Positions 26,420 to 35,099 of a stretch of 64,000 bases of DNA are shown one piece after another. Origin of the DNA: Flavisolibacter nicotianae (GTDB taxonomy: Bacteria > Bacteroidota > Bacteroidia > Chitinophagales > Chitinophagaceae). The position numbers were made by a program, and so were the translations under genes. Numbering within the stretch: the stretch's first letter is position 1; each line of letters starts with the position of its first letter. The DNA lies in NCBI RefSeq assembly GCF_003628535.1, contig NZ_RBCI01000002.1, forward strand, positions 124,001-188,000. Direction: 5' to 3'. The notes beneath the pieces are model-generated. The model was not told the origin of the DNA. It ran no database searches and saw only the letters and a program-made list of their open reading frames with translations.

Positions 26420-28291
26420 ATGAAACAAATACTCTCGTTCGTTACTGTGTTGATGGTCTTCTCTGCTTCGGCACAATCGTTACCCAAACCACCGGAAATC
26501 CAAAAGGCATTCACCCTCGGTACCCGTTCCGAAGACGGCCGGCCCGGCAAAAATTACTGGCAGAACCGGGCCCGCTACACGATCACGGTGACCGCCACAC
26601 CGCCCGACCGCACCATTCGCGGCCACGAAGACATTACCTATATCAACAACAGTCCCGATGCATTGAAGGAACTGGTGTTGAAGCTGTTTTTGAACATCCA
26701 CAAACAGGGAGCGCCCCGCATGGGACCTGCCGGTAAGGACTATCTTACCAACGGAACGATCATCGACAGTGTGAGCGTGAACGGGAAGGCGGTTGCCTGG
26801 ACCAACAGCCCCAATACTTTTACCGTGGCTACGCTTCCGCTGCCCGAGCCGCTGGCCGCACACGACAGCCTGCAATTGTCGTTTGCCTGGCACTACGAGA
26901 TATCGCTGCAAAGCAACCGCGAAGGCATGATCGACAGCACCTCGTACTACCTTGCGTATATCTATCCCCGCATCGCCGTGTACGACGATTACAATGGCTG
27001 GGACACCACACCGTTCAACGATGCGCTCGAGTTTTACAGCGACTTCAATGACTACACGCTGAATGTGCAGGTGCCCAAAAACTACCTGGTGTGGGCTACC
27101 GGCACACTGACCAATGCACCCGCTGTTTTGCAACCAGCTTTCCTCCAAAAATTCCAGCAGTCGTTCACCACCAACGATGTGATCCGCGTGGTGACTCCGC
27201 AGGACCTTGCCGCGAAGAACGTGACAACGCAAAACGATCTCAATACCTGGCAGTTCACGTCGAAAAATATTCCTGATGTGGCCCTGGGCCTGAGTGATCA
27301 TTATGTGTGGGATGCGGGCAGTGTTGTCGTGGACAAAACCACCGGTCGCCGTGCCACGGTTAATGCGGCCTACAACGATACGGCCTCCGATTATCACTAC
27401 ATGGTAAGCTTTGGAAAGCAGTCACTTGACTTTCTGTCGAACAACTGGCCGGGTGTACCATATCCGTACGAAAAAACGTCGGTGTTCCAGGGCGTGGCGG
27501 ACATGGAATATCCCATGATGGTGAACGACAACAGTTTTGCCGATACGACGTTTGCCAAATTTGTGGTCATGCACGAGATTGCCCACACCTACATGCCGTT
27601 TTACATGGGCATCAACGAAACGCAATACGGCTTTATGGACGAAGGCTGGGCCACCACCTTCGAATATCTTTTCAATACCGACAAGATGGGGAAAGCCAGT
27701 GCCAGCGATTTCTACAAACAGTTTCGTGTGCAGGGCTGGCTCAGGGCAATCGCCCAAGGTGCAGAGCAACCCATTCTGACTCCCGGTACGGAGCTGCAGG
27801 GTTTTACGCTGGGCGACAATGAATACGGCAAGCCTTCGCTTGGCTACCTGGCTGCAAAGGAGTTGCTGGGCGATGCGCTGTTCAAAAAAGCGCTCCAGGA
27901 ATACATGGCCCGCTGGAACGGCAAGCATCCTATTCCCTGGGATTTCTTCAACAGCATCAACAATGCGGCGGGCCGAAACCTGAACTGGTTTTGGAACCGC
28001 TGGTTCTTTACCAATAATCACATTGACCTCGCCGTAAAACAGGTGAGAACCGCCGGCGGCCTTACGACGGTTGTTGTGCAAAACAACGGCGGCATGCCGG
28101 CGCCATTCGATGTGGTGGTGACCTACGCGAATGGCAAAACAGCCAGTTTTCACCAAACACCTGCCGTGTGGCAAAATGCAGAAAAAGAAGCCACTATCAA
28201 GGTGAAGACCACCGGTCCTGTACGCAGCGTAAAGCTGGAAGGCGGCATTTTCATGGATGCCAATCCGAAGGATAACGAGTGGAAGAAATAG
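26420..28291 (+). CDS. M1-family zinc metallopeptidase (aminopeptidase-like), secreted
   Basis: 623 residues with signal peptide MKQILSFVTVLMVFSASAQ. The ATG at 26420 is chosen over the in-frame TTG six bases earlier. Zinc site: MHEIAHTYMP (HExxH) followed 18 residues on by the Glu in MDEGWATTFEY. GVADMEYPMM takes the place of the exopeptidase GAMEN motif, so the N-terminus-recognition motif is altered. Probably cleaves peptides in the periplasm or outside the cell. It converges on the AI-2E permease gene across a heptamer pair. Confidence 0.92.
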   Translation: MKQILSFVTVLMVFSASAQSLPKPPEIQKAFTLGTRSEDGRPGKNYWQNRARYTITVTATPPDRTIRGHEDITYINNSPDALKELVLKLFLNIHKQGAPRMGPAGKDYLTNGTIIDSVSVNGKAVAWTNSPNTFTVATLPLPEPLAAHDSLQLSFAWHYEISLQSNREGMIDSTSYYLAYIYPRIAVYDDYNGWDTTPFNDALEFYSDFNDYTLNVQVPKNYLVWATGTLTNAPAVLQPAFLQKFQQSFTTNDVIRVVTPQDLAAKNVTTQNDLNTWQFTSKNIPDVALGLSDHYVWDAGSVVVDKTTGRRATVNAAYNDTASDYHYMVSFGKQSLDFLSNNWPGVPYPYEKTSVFQGVADMEYPMMVNDNSFADTTFAKFVVMHEIAHTYMPFYMGINETQYGFMDEGWATTFEYLFNTDKMGKASASDFYKQFRVQGWLRAIAQGAEQPILTPGTELQGFTLGDNEYGKPSLGYLAAKELLGDALFKKALQEYMARWNGKHPIPWDFFNSINNAAGRNLNWFWNRWFFTNNHIDLAVKQVRTAGGLTTVVVQNNGGMPAPFDVVVTYANGKTASFHQTPAVWQNAEKEATIKVKTTGPVRSVKLEGGIFMDANPKDNEWKK

Positions 28292-28403
28292 CCAACAGGC
28301 AATCAGCAATGAAAACAGGCAAGGAAAGACCGTTTTTCCTTTCCTGTTTTCATTTACGCCAGCCTGCAGATTGCCTATTGCTCCTTGCTGATTGCCTGTT
28401 CAT
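28291..28403. repeat. Gene-less inverted heptamer pair around a hairpin
   Basis: The left arm (28291-28327) has GGCAATC and AGCAATG words. The right arm (28369-28403) has GATTGCC, TATTGCT, CCTTGCT, GATTGCC in exact register, inverted. Between them is the hairpin at 28311-28351. The right arm runs into the permease gene and encodes its last residues (EQAISKEQ). Confidence 0.8.
28311..28351. terminator. Bidirectional hairpin terminator between convergent genes
   Basis: Stem GAAAACAGGCAAGGAAA/TTTCCTTTCCTGTTTTC with a T run in the loop and on both sides. It could end both the peptidase and permease transcripts. Confidence 0.65.
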
Positions 28404-29577
28404 CGTTGTTCTCTGCCTGCTGTACTTCTGCCTCTTCCGCCAGCTTTTCTTCAATTTCTTTTTTCTTCTGCATACGCCGGAAAATGCGGTCCCACCGCTT
28501 TTGCCAGACAAGGCCGATGTGTTCGGACGGGACCTCGGTACCGAGCAGGCTTCCCCAGGGTTTGAGTTCGTCGATCCGGTCGAAGACAATTTTCAACACG
28601 CCAATAAGCGGGATGGAAAGAAACATGCCCGACACGCCCCACAAGGCCCCGCCCAGCAACACACCCACAATCGAGAGCAGGGCATTGACCTGCACCTTGC
28701 TCGATACGACCCGCGGCATCAGGATATTGTTGTCGAAAAACTGGATGACAAGATAGGCGCCGATCACGGCCAACTGCCCCGAGAATCCATTTTGTGTTAT
28801 GGTCACCATCAGCACCGGCAGCGCAATGGCAATGAGCCCGCCGATGTAAGGAATCAGGTTGAGGATACCGCCGATCACGCCAATGACAATGGCCGACGGA
28901 ACACCGATCAGCAGCAGGGCAACGGCGTTCAGCACACAGACGATCACGGTTTCAATCATCAGTCCCTGCATGTAGCTCTGCACGGCGCCTTTTGTTTCGC
29001 TCAAAATTTCCGCTACCCGCAGCGAGTGTTTTTCCGAAAAGATCTGGAACAGGAAGTCGAGAATCAGGGGTTTGTAATACAGCATCAGGAAAACGTAGGT
29101 CGGGATCAGCAGCACCACGCTGGTAAAAGCCAGCACCGGCCCCACGGTGTTTTTCAGCATGTCGCCGCCACCGTTGTTCAAACTCGATGTCAGCGCCGTT
29201 ACCTGCTTTTGAATGCTGAAGCCCAATTCGTTTTTTGTCCAGTGCTGCAACTGCATCAGCAGCAGGGTTAGTTTTTGCTTGATCAGGGGCAGTCTTTCCA
29301 GGAACACGGAGATCTGCGTGGATAAAAAATAAAACAGCCCGGCAATGACCAGGCAGGCGATCAAAAGGGTGAGCAGGATTGCCGGCACCTTGGGCATGAT
29401 GGTTTCGAACCTGGCGTAGAGTGGGTTGAGCAGAATGGCGATCAGGGCGGCGAACGCCAGCGGGATCAGAATATCGCCGAGTACAAATAAAATATACACC
29501 GCCGCGATCAATCCAATCAAAATGGCCGGGAGCTTTATGTAAAAGGGGTATTCGTTTTCTTTTTCGGTTTCTGTCAT
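28375..29577 (-). CDS. AI-2E/YdiK-family membrane permease
   Basis: 400-residue polytopic inner-membrane protein of the AI-2E transporter family (TqsA/YdiK/PerM). About eight hydrophobic segments can be followed, for example LPAILIGLIAAVYILFVLG and ILLTLLIACLVIAGLFYFL. The family-typical GGILNLIPYIGGLIAIALPV and a charged C-terminal tail are present. In different bacteria members export autoinducer-2 or act as Na+/H+ antiporters, so the substrate is not assigned. The C-terminal eight residues are encoded by a heptamer array. Confidence 0.9.
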   Translation of the reverse strand: MTETEKENEYPFYIKLPAILIGLIAAVYILFVLGDILIPLAFAALIAILLNPLYARFETIMPKVPAILLTLLIACLVIAGLFYFLSTQISVFLERLPLIKQKLTLLLMQLQHWTKNELGFSIQKQVTALTSSLNNGGGDMLKNTVGPVLAFTSVVLLIPTYVFLMLYYKPLILDFLFQIFSEKHSLRVAEILSETKGAVQSYMQGLMIETVIVCVLNAVALLLIGVPSAIVIGVIGGILNLIPYIGGLIAIALPVLMVTITQNGFSGQLAVIGAYLVIQFFDNNILMPRVVSSKVQVNALLSIVGVLLGGALWGVSGMFLSIPLIGVLKIVFDRIDELKPWGSLLGTEVPSEHIGLVWQKRWDRIFRRMQKKKEIEEKLAEEAEVQQAENNDEQAISKEQ

Positions 29578-29779
29578 TGTGGAAGAGATTGAAGAAACCT
29601 GTACAAAAGCAGTACCACCCCAACGGCGCTTTCTGCCACACCGGCTTTTCGCTGCGCCATTTGTCAGGCCTATTGACGAACGCAGAACTGTTTCCTGTCA
29701 AAAGCGGCGCATTTCCCGGCTGGGCTGGTCTTTGTGGGTTGCTGGGTGTTAATCGATTGTTCATTTTTAAAACAACAAC

Positions 29780-30178
29780 ATGTACTACAATCAGTCATGT
29801 GCCGCAAAAGGCAAAGAGTACGGAAGCCGGCAAAGGCCGATGCTTATCCGAAGCATGCAGCGTGCTGCTGTGAACATTTACAAAACCGAGAGCAGCTACG
29901 AAATGCTTGTTTTTGCGCCCGGTCGCATCAGGGAGCATTTCAGCATTGACGTGGAAGGGCAGGAGCTCAGGATCTCCTACACACCGCCGGAAGGCTTTCC
30001 CCGGCCCGAATGGGTGTTGCGGGAGTACAGCCGCGGTGGTTTTGTGAGAGTTTTTACACTTGACGAAACCATCGATTCCGCCGGCATCACCGCCAAATAC
30101 GAAGATGGTGTGCTGCACGTCAGTCTGCCCCTTTTACCCGGTAAAACGATCACGAAGAAGCAGGTCGTTATCGGCTAA
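29780..30178 (+). CDS. Hsp20/alpha-crystallin small heat-shock protein
   Basis: 132 residues. The alpha-crystallin domain runs from about residue 30 to the end: VNIYKTESSYEMLVFAPG, FSIDVEGQELRISY, FTLDETIDSAGITAKYEDGVLHVSLPL. The last segment is the conserved beta8-beta9 region with the A-x-x-x-n-GvL motif. ATP-independent holdase expected in the cytoplasm. Shorter N-terminal arm than usual and no I-x-I tail. Monocistronic, with a strong terminator at 30201. Confidence 0.88.
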   Translation: MYYNQSCAAKGKEYGSRQRPMLIRSMQRAAVNIYKTESSYEMLVFAPGRIREHFSIDVEGQELRISYTPPEGFPRPEWVLREYSRGGFVRVFTLDETIDSAGITAKYEDGVLHVSLPLLPGKTITKKQVVIG

Positions 30179-30200
30179 GAACACACGTGGTTGACAAGAC

Positions 30201-30236
30201 AACAGGCGGCGGCGAAGGTGGCCGCCTGTTTTTTTA
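30201..30236 (+). terminator. Terminator of the hsp20 gene
   Basis: Stem AACAGGCGGC/GCCGCCTGTT with a T run of seven. Confidence 0.9.
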
Positions 30237-30315
30237 ACATAGCCACAGAAGTTGGTGGCCTTATTTTTTGTACCGTGAGGGTGAAAACCTTTTTTTACAC
30301 GCAACAAAGAACGCT

Positions 30316-30987
30316 ATGAAAAAACTTTTTTTACCCCTCCTCTTCGCTTTTCTGCTGCCGGTTTCGTTTTCGTGCAGCACACTGAAAAGTTATATGCTGA
30401 ATGAGCAGGATGCAGCCGCTGCCCTGAAGCAAATGCTTTCGCTGGGCGCCAAAAGCAGCCTGCAGGGCGCTTTCAGCCGGGAATCCGTAATGGCCACACT
30501 TTTTCCTGAGCCCTTGCGTAAAACCCTGAACACCCTGCAGCAGATTGGCCTGACCAGCGAGATCGACCGGTTTACCAACACGCTGGGCATAGCGGCAGAA
30601 AAAACCGCCACCCGTTCCGTTCCCATCTTCCTGCAGGGCATTAACAACATGAGCATATCGGATGCCATCCGCATCGTGAAAAACGGCGGCACGTCGGCCA
30701 CCGATTACCTGCGAAGCAATGTTGGTCCCGATTTGCGCAAAGAGATCACACCCGTGATGCAGGAGGCGCTCAACGAATACAAACTCGTGGAGCAATGGAA
30801 CAACATCATCAAGCCTGCGCAGGCACTCGTGGGCAACAAACTGAACCTGGACCTGCCTACCCTGATGGCCGGCCTGGTGAGCGAAAAAATGTTCCAGAAA
30901 CTGGAAGAAAAAGAACGCGACATCCGCACCAATGCATCGGCAAGAACAACCTCGCTGTTGCAAAAAGTGTTTTCGCGAAACTGGTAA
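30316..30987 (+). CDS. DUF4197-family lipoprotein
   Basis: 223 residues from the ATG at 30316, which starts a signal peptide with a lipobox (LLFAFLLPVSFSC); the frame is open upstream to 30268. The mature protein is all-helical and matches DUF4197 in layout: ALKQMLSLGAKSSLQ, FPEPLRKTLNTLQQIGL, MSISDAIRIVKNGGTSATDYLR. Function unknown; periplasmic face of the membrane. A heptamer array follows 7 bp after the stop. Confidence 0.85.
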   Translation: MKKLFLPLLFAFLLPVSFSCSTLKSYMLNEQDAAAALKQMLSLGAKSSLQGAFSRESVMATLFPEPLRKTLNTLQQIGLTSEIDRFTNTLGIAAEKTATRSVPIFLQGINNMSISDAIRIVKNGGTSATDYLRSNVGPDLRKEITPVMQEALNEYKLVEQWNNIIKPAQALVGNKLNLDLPTLMAGLVSEKMFQKLEEKERDIRTNASARTTSLLQKVFSRNW

Positions 30988-30994
30988 GGGCAGC

Positions 30995-31047
30995 TATTGG
31001 ATAGCGGGTATTGGATATTGCGATATTTTTCATTTATCCTAACCCGG
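30995..31047. repeat. Heptamer array (TATTGGA dialect) with short inverted arm
   Basis: Units TATTGGA, TAGCGGG, TATTGGA, TATTGCG in exact register at 30995-31022, then an imperfect inverted segment TATCCTAACCCG at 31036-31047. It lies between the DUF4197 stop and its terminator. Confidence 0.65.
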
Positions 31048-31087
31048 TAAGCCGGGAACAAAACCGTTTACTGCTGATAAACGAAAC

Positions 31088-31118
31088 AACGGCCTTCTAG
31101 CAGGAGGCCGTTTCTTTT
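31088..31118 (+). terminator. Terminator downstream of the DUF4197 gene
   Basis: Stem AACGGCCT/AGGCCGTT followed by TCTTTT. Confidence 0.8.
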
Positions 31119-31177
31119 GTACGAAACAGTCCTTTATCTTCCGTTTTGAAGGGGTGAAAAATTTTACCGGTCACCGC

Positions 31178-31185
31178 TATCTTTA
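31178..31185 (+). promoter_or_regulatory. Putative -7 box TATCTTTA of the ankyrin gene
   Basis: One base off TAnnTTTG, 22 bp before the ATG at 31208. It supports the internal start rather than the longer frame from 31154. Confidence 0.4.
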
Positions 31186-31207
31186 CATCCCTGAAAAAAA
31201 GCCTGTC

Positions 31208-31696
31208 ATGCCAGATTCCGAATTTTTTGATGCCTGCCGCCGTGGCGATCTGCCGGTTGTGCAACAATTGCTTGCTGCAAATCCGGGGGTTGTCAATGCC
31301 GTCGATGCAAAAGGCTTTACACCGCTGATCCTGGCTGCGTATAACGAGCAGCCGGCCATCGTGGACCTCCTGCTGGCCAACGGCGCCGATGTCGACGCAC
31401 GGGACGCGGCCGGCAACACGGCCCTGATGGGTGTTTGTTTTAAGGGCTATAAAGACATCGCCAAAAAACTCATGGATGCCGGTGCCGATGTCAATGTCTT
31501 CAACAGCAACGGGGCACCCGCTCTCACGTTTGCTGCCACGTTTGGCCACCTGCAAATCGCGGAGTGGTTGCTGCAACACGGTGCCGATCTTTCGCTGCGT
31601 GACAGCCGCGGAAAAACGCCTTTCGATCATGCCGTGATCCAGGAAAACGAGGCCATGATCGAGTTGTTTCAGAGGTATATTTCTCCATCAGCCTGA
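31208..31696 (+). CDS. Ankyrin-repeat protein
   Basis: 162 residues made of about four ankyrin repeats, recognisable by KGFTPLILAAYNEQ, LLLANGADVDARDAAGNTALM, LMDAGADVNVFNSNGAPALTFAA and LLQHGADLSLRDSRGKTPFDHA. There is no signal peptide, so it is probably a cytoplasmic protein-binding module. The start at 31208 begins right at the first helix (MPDSEFFDACRRGDL). No partner gene is evident. Confidence 0.9.
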   Translation: MPDSEFFDACRRGDLPVVQQLLAANPGVVNAVDAKGFTPLILAAYNEQPAIVDLLLANGADVDARDAAGNTALMGVCFKGYKDIAKKLMDAGADVNVFNSNGAPALTFAATFGHLQIAEWLLQHGADLSLRDSRGKTPFDHAVIQENEAMIELFQRYISPSA

Positions 31697-31873
31697 GCTG
31701 TTTGTGTATTCTTTTCCCATCTTTTTCCCCCTCTACGGCCGGGCCGGTTTAACCATGCACCAGTTTGCATTAGTTTAACAGCGTTTCGGTACCCATCTAC
31801 CAGTATGGCACACTTTTGTCTTTAGGTAGAGTGCACAATGAATTTTTGATTTTCAATGAAAAAAATTTGACTT

Positions 31874-32386
31874 ATGAAAAAGGTACTTTTTGCTTTAACA
31901 ACGGTGGCAGTGATGGCGTCTTGTAGCCAGAATAACCCCCGCACAGCGGCGGAAACGCAGATGCTAAAGCCGGCTGATACCGCAGGCCTGTCACAATTCC
32001 AGGCCTGGAAAGCACAAAACGAATTGGCTGTTGCGAACCAAATGGCACAGGCTAACCAACTGGCCGCACAGCAACCGACAAAAGAAATTGTACGCGAACG
32101 GGTGGTCTACGTGAACTCACCGCGATCCACCACATCCAGAAGCCGTTCCCGGAGTTCTTCCGGCAGCAGTGGCGTGTATAATTCCACGTCCTCCAACACG
32201 GCCCGTAAAAAAGGCTGGAGTAAGGCCGCGAAAGGTGCTGTCATCGGTGGTGCCGGTGGTGCAGTACTGGGTGCCGTGATCAATAAGCGCAACCGTGCAG
32301 CCGGTGCTGTAATTGGTGGCGTATTGGGTGGTGCCGTTGGATACGGTATCGGTCGTGGCCAGGATAAAAAGGACGGACGTTACTAG
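31874..32386 (+). CDS. Glycine-zipper (YMGG-like) lipoprotein
   Basis: 170 residues. Lipoprotein signal with MASC (lipidated Cys near residue 17), then a low-complexity A/Q/N-rich stretch, an S/R-rich stretch (SRSRSRSSSGSSG) and a C-terminal double glycine zipper (AVIGGAGGAVLGAVIN, AVIGGVLGGAVGYGIG). Glycine zippers of this sort insert into or bridge membranes. Role unknown. The 177 bp upstream hold only an AT-rich promoter-like stretch. Confidence 0.82.
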   Translation: MKKVLFALTTVAVMASCSQNNPRTAAETQMLKPADTAGLSQFQAWKAQNELAVANQMAQANQLAAQQPTKEIVRERVVYVNSPRSTTSRSRSRSSSGSSGVYNSTSSNTARKKGWSKAAKGAVIGGAGGAVLGAVINKRNRAAGAVIGGVLGGAVGYGIGRGQDKKDGRY

Positions 32387-32394
32387 CATCGATG

Positions 32395-32544
32395 GGCAAT
32401 CAGCAATTGGCCGGGAAGAAAATTGGATAAGACAATTGACGGTAAAGAAAAATGAATTGAGGCTGTGCCCAGGTCGTCATCCCTCTCCATAAATCGAAAA
32501 GCGAAGCATTATGCTTCGCTTTTTTAGTTGGCATTGCCGATTGC
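32395..32544. repeat. Gene-less inverted heptamer pair around a terminator
   Basis: The left arm starts GGCAATC, AGCAATT (32395-32408) and decays into looser 7-bp spaced words to about 32440. The right arm, GCATTGC, CGATTGC (32531-32544), is inverted. The dialect equals that of the pair at 28291. The terminator at 32497-32525 sits inside. Confidence 0.65.
32497..32525. terminator. Bidirectional terminator between convergent genes
   Basis: Stem AAAAGCGAAG/CTTCGCTTTT with T run; ends the glycine-zipper and the barrel-like transcripts. Confidence 0.85.
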
Positions 32545-32550
32545 ATAGGA

Positions 32551-33312
32551 TTACTTGCCAATGCGCCGGCCCAGCAGCAATTTAAAAATCCGCTGGTTGG
32601 AATTGTCGGTGAGGCCAAAAAGAAAACCGGCGTTGATCTCCCAGTCCGGGTGCAGGTAAAGGTCCACCGCAGGGCCCAGGAGGTGCTCCTGCATGCCGTA
32701 GGGAAGAAGGCGCCTGAAAGAACCCAGGGCGCCGTAATATTCAATGCCAAGGCCGTATTTTTTTCCCAGCGTGTACACGGATTTGACCTGCGGTGTAAGC
32801 CCTGCACCTTTTTCACTTCCAGTTAAAGCAAATTCGATGTTGGGGTTGAACGAGAGATAAAAATTGCCCCAGGTTTTGTCAACGATGGGCCGCAGTTCGC
32901 CGCCCCAAAGGAAAGCGCTGTCCTTGTGCGGACGGGAAAAACCAATCTCACAGGAAAGGCTGGCCCCGACCGGCCAGTTCCACTCTTGCGGTGCCGTGAC
33001 CCTTGGCCGGATCCGGTTTCCCAGGTACTGAAAGTCGCCCTGCGGCGAAATACCGCTGAATGTATAGAAGCCCAGTTCGAAATTTTTTCTCACGCCGTGC
33101 GTAATTTCCAGCGTTTCGTTTTGCCACCTGGCCGAAGCAGGGTCGGCAAGCATCCGTGTTCCCCGGAAAGTGTAGTTGGAATGCAGTTCGAAAATGGTCC
33201 ATTTTGGCTGAATGGTGGGGGAGGCGTAAACCTGGATTTCGTCGTCGGCCTGTGCAAATAACGCAGGGCGGAAAAGAATGAAGGATAAGACGAAGGCAAG
33301 AAGTTTTCTCAT
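32551..33312 (-). CDS. Outer-membrane protein of unknown family
   Basis: 253 residues with signal peptide MRKLLAFVLSFILFRPALFAQ. The mature chain alternates polar and aromatic strands (YTLGKKYGLGIEYYGALGSF, AVDLYLHPDWEINAGFLFGL), suggesting a porin-like or transporter-like barrel of about 12 strands. No family named with certainty. The start overlaps the stop of the EcsC gene by 4 bp, so it is translationally coupled and the last gene of a Kir-EcsC-barrel operon. Confidence 0.72.
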   Translation of the reverse strand: MRKLLAFVLSFILFRPALFAQADDEIQVYASPTIQPKWTIFELHSNYTFRGTRMLADPASARWQNETLEITHGVRKNFELGFYTFSGISPQGDFQYLGNRIRPRVTAPQEWNWPVGASLSCEIGFSRPHKDSAFLWGGELRPIVDKTWGNFYLSFNPNIEFALTGSEKGAGLTPQVKSVYTLGKKYGLGIEYYGALGSFRRLLPYGMQEHLLGPAVDLYLHPDWEINAGFLFGLTDNSNQRIFKLLLGRRIGK

Positions 33313-34043
33313 TGCCTCAAATGTAAGGACGAAAACAGGCGCATCCGGTAGGCATTTTTGGCTGTGCTTCCCAGTTGGTTTACCAGTTTGTAATTGGCCA
33401 CAATGCCCACCACGGCACCGATACCGGGTACCAGTTGGGCCATCTTTGCCAGGTCGATATAGTCGCGGTATTCCTGCTGGAAAGCCCGCCAGTTGAACTG
33501 GTGGATGTCGTCGGGCAGAACTTGTTTTTGCTGCTCCCAGTTGTTCATCTTCAGGTACACGTTCCGGCGGTGATCCTGGCCGCTGAAGGCCAGTTCAAAA
33601 ACATGCAGCAGGTACACCCGTTCCTTGTAATCTTTTATATCAAAGCCGTAGAGGGCCGCAATGTCAAACAGCATTTTCAACTTAATGCCCAGCAGGAGAG
33701 GAAAATCGGCAAGGCCCATCAAAAAGCCACCGGCGCCGGTAAGGCCGCCTTCTGCCGCAGCGGTATGCCGGTAAGTTTTAATCAGCCGGTCCACGGCTTC
33801 TTCGGTTTTCCGCAGGGTGACGACAGGAGCCGGTTTGCGGGTGGTATATTGGGCGCCAAACAGCACGCCTCGGATCATTTGCTTGATGGCAACGGTGATG
33901 GCGTGGTGTACTTTTTCGGGAATGTAGCTGTTGATTTTTGTTTGCACCTGCCGCGACAGCCTGTTCAGCAGCGAGGGCCGTCGCTGCATCTTTTTTTGCC
34001 AGCGGGAAAGTTCGTCAAAGGCTGTTTGTTCGTATTGCATCAC
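33309..34043 (-). CDS. EcsC-family protein
   Basis: 244 residues of the EcsC family (named after the third gene of the Bacillus ecs operon; biochemical function unknown). Recognisable core: AEGGLTGAGGFLMGLADFPLLLGIKLKMLFDIA followed by GFDIKDYKERVYLLHVFEL; key positions are the GLADFP turn and the hydrophobic helix after it. The start overlaps the K+ channel gene by 29 bp, so it belongs to the same operon. Confidence 0.87.
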   Translation of the reverse strand: MMQYEQTAFDELSRWQKKMQRRPSLLNRLSRQVQTKINSYIPEKVHHAITVAIKQMIRGVLFGAQYTTRKPAPVVTLRKTEEAVDRLIKTYRHTAAAEGGLTGAGGFLMGLADFPLLLGIKLKMLFDIAALYGFDIKDYKERVYLLHVFELAFSGQDHRRNVYLKMNNWEQQKQVLPDDIHQFNWRAFQQEYRDYIDLAKMAQLVPGIGAVVGIVANYKLVNQLGSTAKNAYRMRLFSSLHLRQ

Positions 34044-35022
34044 TATCCTTTTGCAAATTTGGAACCGGCAAGGCTACGCTTTCGTAGCGGCTCAATTTGT
34101 CCAGTTCAAGGATGGTGGTTTCGGCATCTTCCGACTGGTGGTACATCTGGCTGAATTTGGCGCCCCATACCACTTCGTTGAAGGTATAGGAGGTGCGCTG
34201 CAGCACCTGGTTGGAAAAAACCGGGTCAAAGCCGGTCACCTGAATCATGAGTTCAAAGTCGGCCCTGGCCAGGTCTTCCGGAGTAAGGTTGTAGAGCGGG
34301 CTGGTTTCGTTGATGGGATGCACCACCGTCCAATTCATGTTGAACATGTCGACACGGGATCGCTCCAGCGGCAACTGGTAAAATTCGTAATCGGACCGGT
34401 CGTTGTCTGTGATTAACAGCGACAGGTTGACCGCCACTTTTGCATCGGTGAGCTGGTGAATGTTCTTGAACGGCACCATGCGAAACATCAGGCCCGTGCT
34501 GTCTTTGTAAGGACTGATCAGTGCTTTTTCGCTAAAGGCAATGTAAGCCCTCGGACGGGTAAAACGGCCGTACAGCAAGCCCGTAACGAGGGCAAAGAAC
34601 AGCCAGCCGGCCATGGTTTCGACAGAAGCGATTGTATCGGCGCCGTCGCCGGCGGGATGAAGGCGGCCATAGCCGACCGTGGTAAAGGTTTGCGTACTAA
34701 AGAAAAAGGTTTCCTTGATCCGGCCCCACTGGGTTTTGGCCAGGAAGCCCTGCAACTGCTCGATGCCTGCCAGCAGGTACAGGGCGGAGAAGAAAATGTT
34801 TGCCAGGAAATAAAAGACCACGATGACCAGGAGGAACTGCAGCCAGGAGAGTTCAAGGATATACGAGTAAAGGCTGATGCGCTTCCAGAAAGGCCAGCCG
34901 GTTTTACGCAGGTTGAACGACCCATCGCGGTTGATGTAACGGCCGCCGATGCTGCCGGCCTGCGTGCCGAAACCCGTGTCGGGGTTGGCTTTGATGCGGC
35001 GGTTGATCTTGCTCGATGCCAT
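34015..35022 (-). CDS. Inward-rectifier K+ channel (Kir/KirBac family)
   Basis: 335-residue potassium channel. Order: slide helix, TM1 (LQFLLVIVVFYFLANIFFSAL), pore helix and selectivity filter TFTTVGYGRLHP (TVGYG), TM2 (SVETMAGWLFFALVTGLLYG), then the cytoplasmic immunoglobulin-like Kir domain with RPRAYIAFSEKALISPY. It should pass K+ across the inner membrane under control of lipids or pH. First gene of a three-gene operon. Element 4 (heptamer arm at 35035) lies 13 bp upstream of its start and may carry or displace its promoter. Confidence 0.94.
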   Translation of the reverse strand: MASSKINRRIKANPDTGFGTQAGSIGGRYINRDGSFNLRKTGWPFWKRISLYSYILELSWLQFLLVIVVFYFLANIFFSALYLLAGIEQLQGFLAKTQWGRIKETFFFSTQTFTTVGYGRLHPAGDGADTIASVETMAGWLFFALVTGLLYGRFTRPRAYIAFSEKALISPYKDSTGLMFRMVPFKNIHQLTDAKVAVNLSLLITDNDRSDYEFYQLPLERSRVDMFNMNWTVVHPINETSPLYNLTPEDLARADFELMIQVTGFDPVFSNQVLQRTSYTFNEVVWGAKFSQMYHQSEDAETTILELDKLSRYESVALPVPNLQKDSDAIRTNSL

Positions 35023-35034
35023 GGTGTTGTCAGT

Positions 35035-35062
35035 GGGGAATGGTCAATGGTGAATAGTGAAT
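35035..35062 (+). repeat. Left heptamer arm of S23 element 4
   Basis: Four units in exact register: GGGGAAT, GGTCAAT, GGTGAAT, AGTGAAT. It shares a 20-bp identical stretch with the solo array at 12430. Confidence 0.85.
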
Positions 35063-35099
35063 TCGATCAGTCCTGAAAGGATTTCGAAGGTTTGAATCA

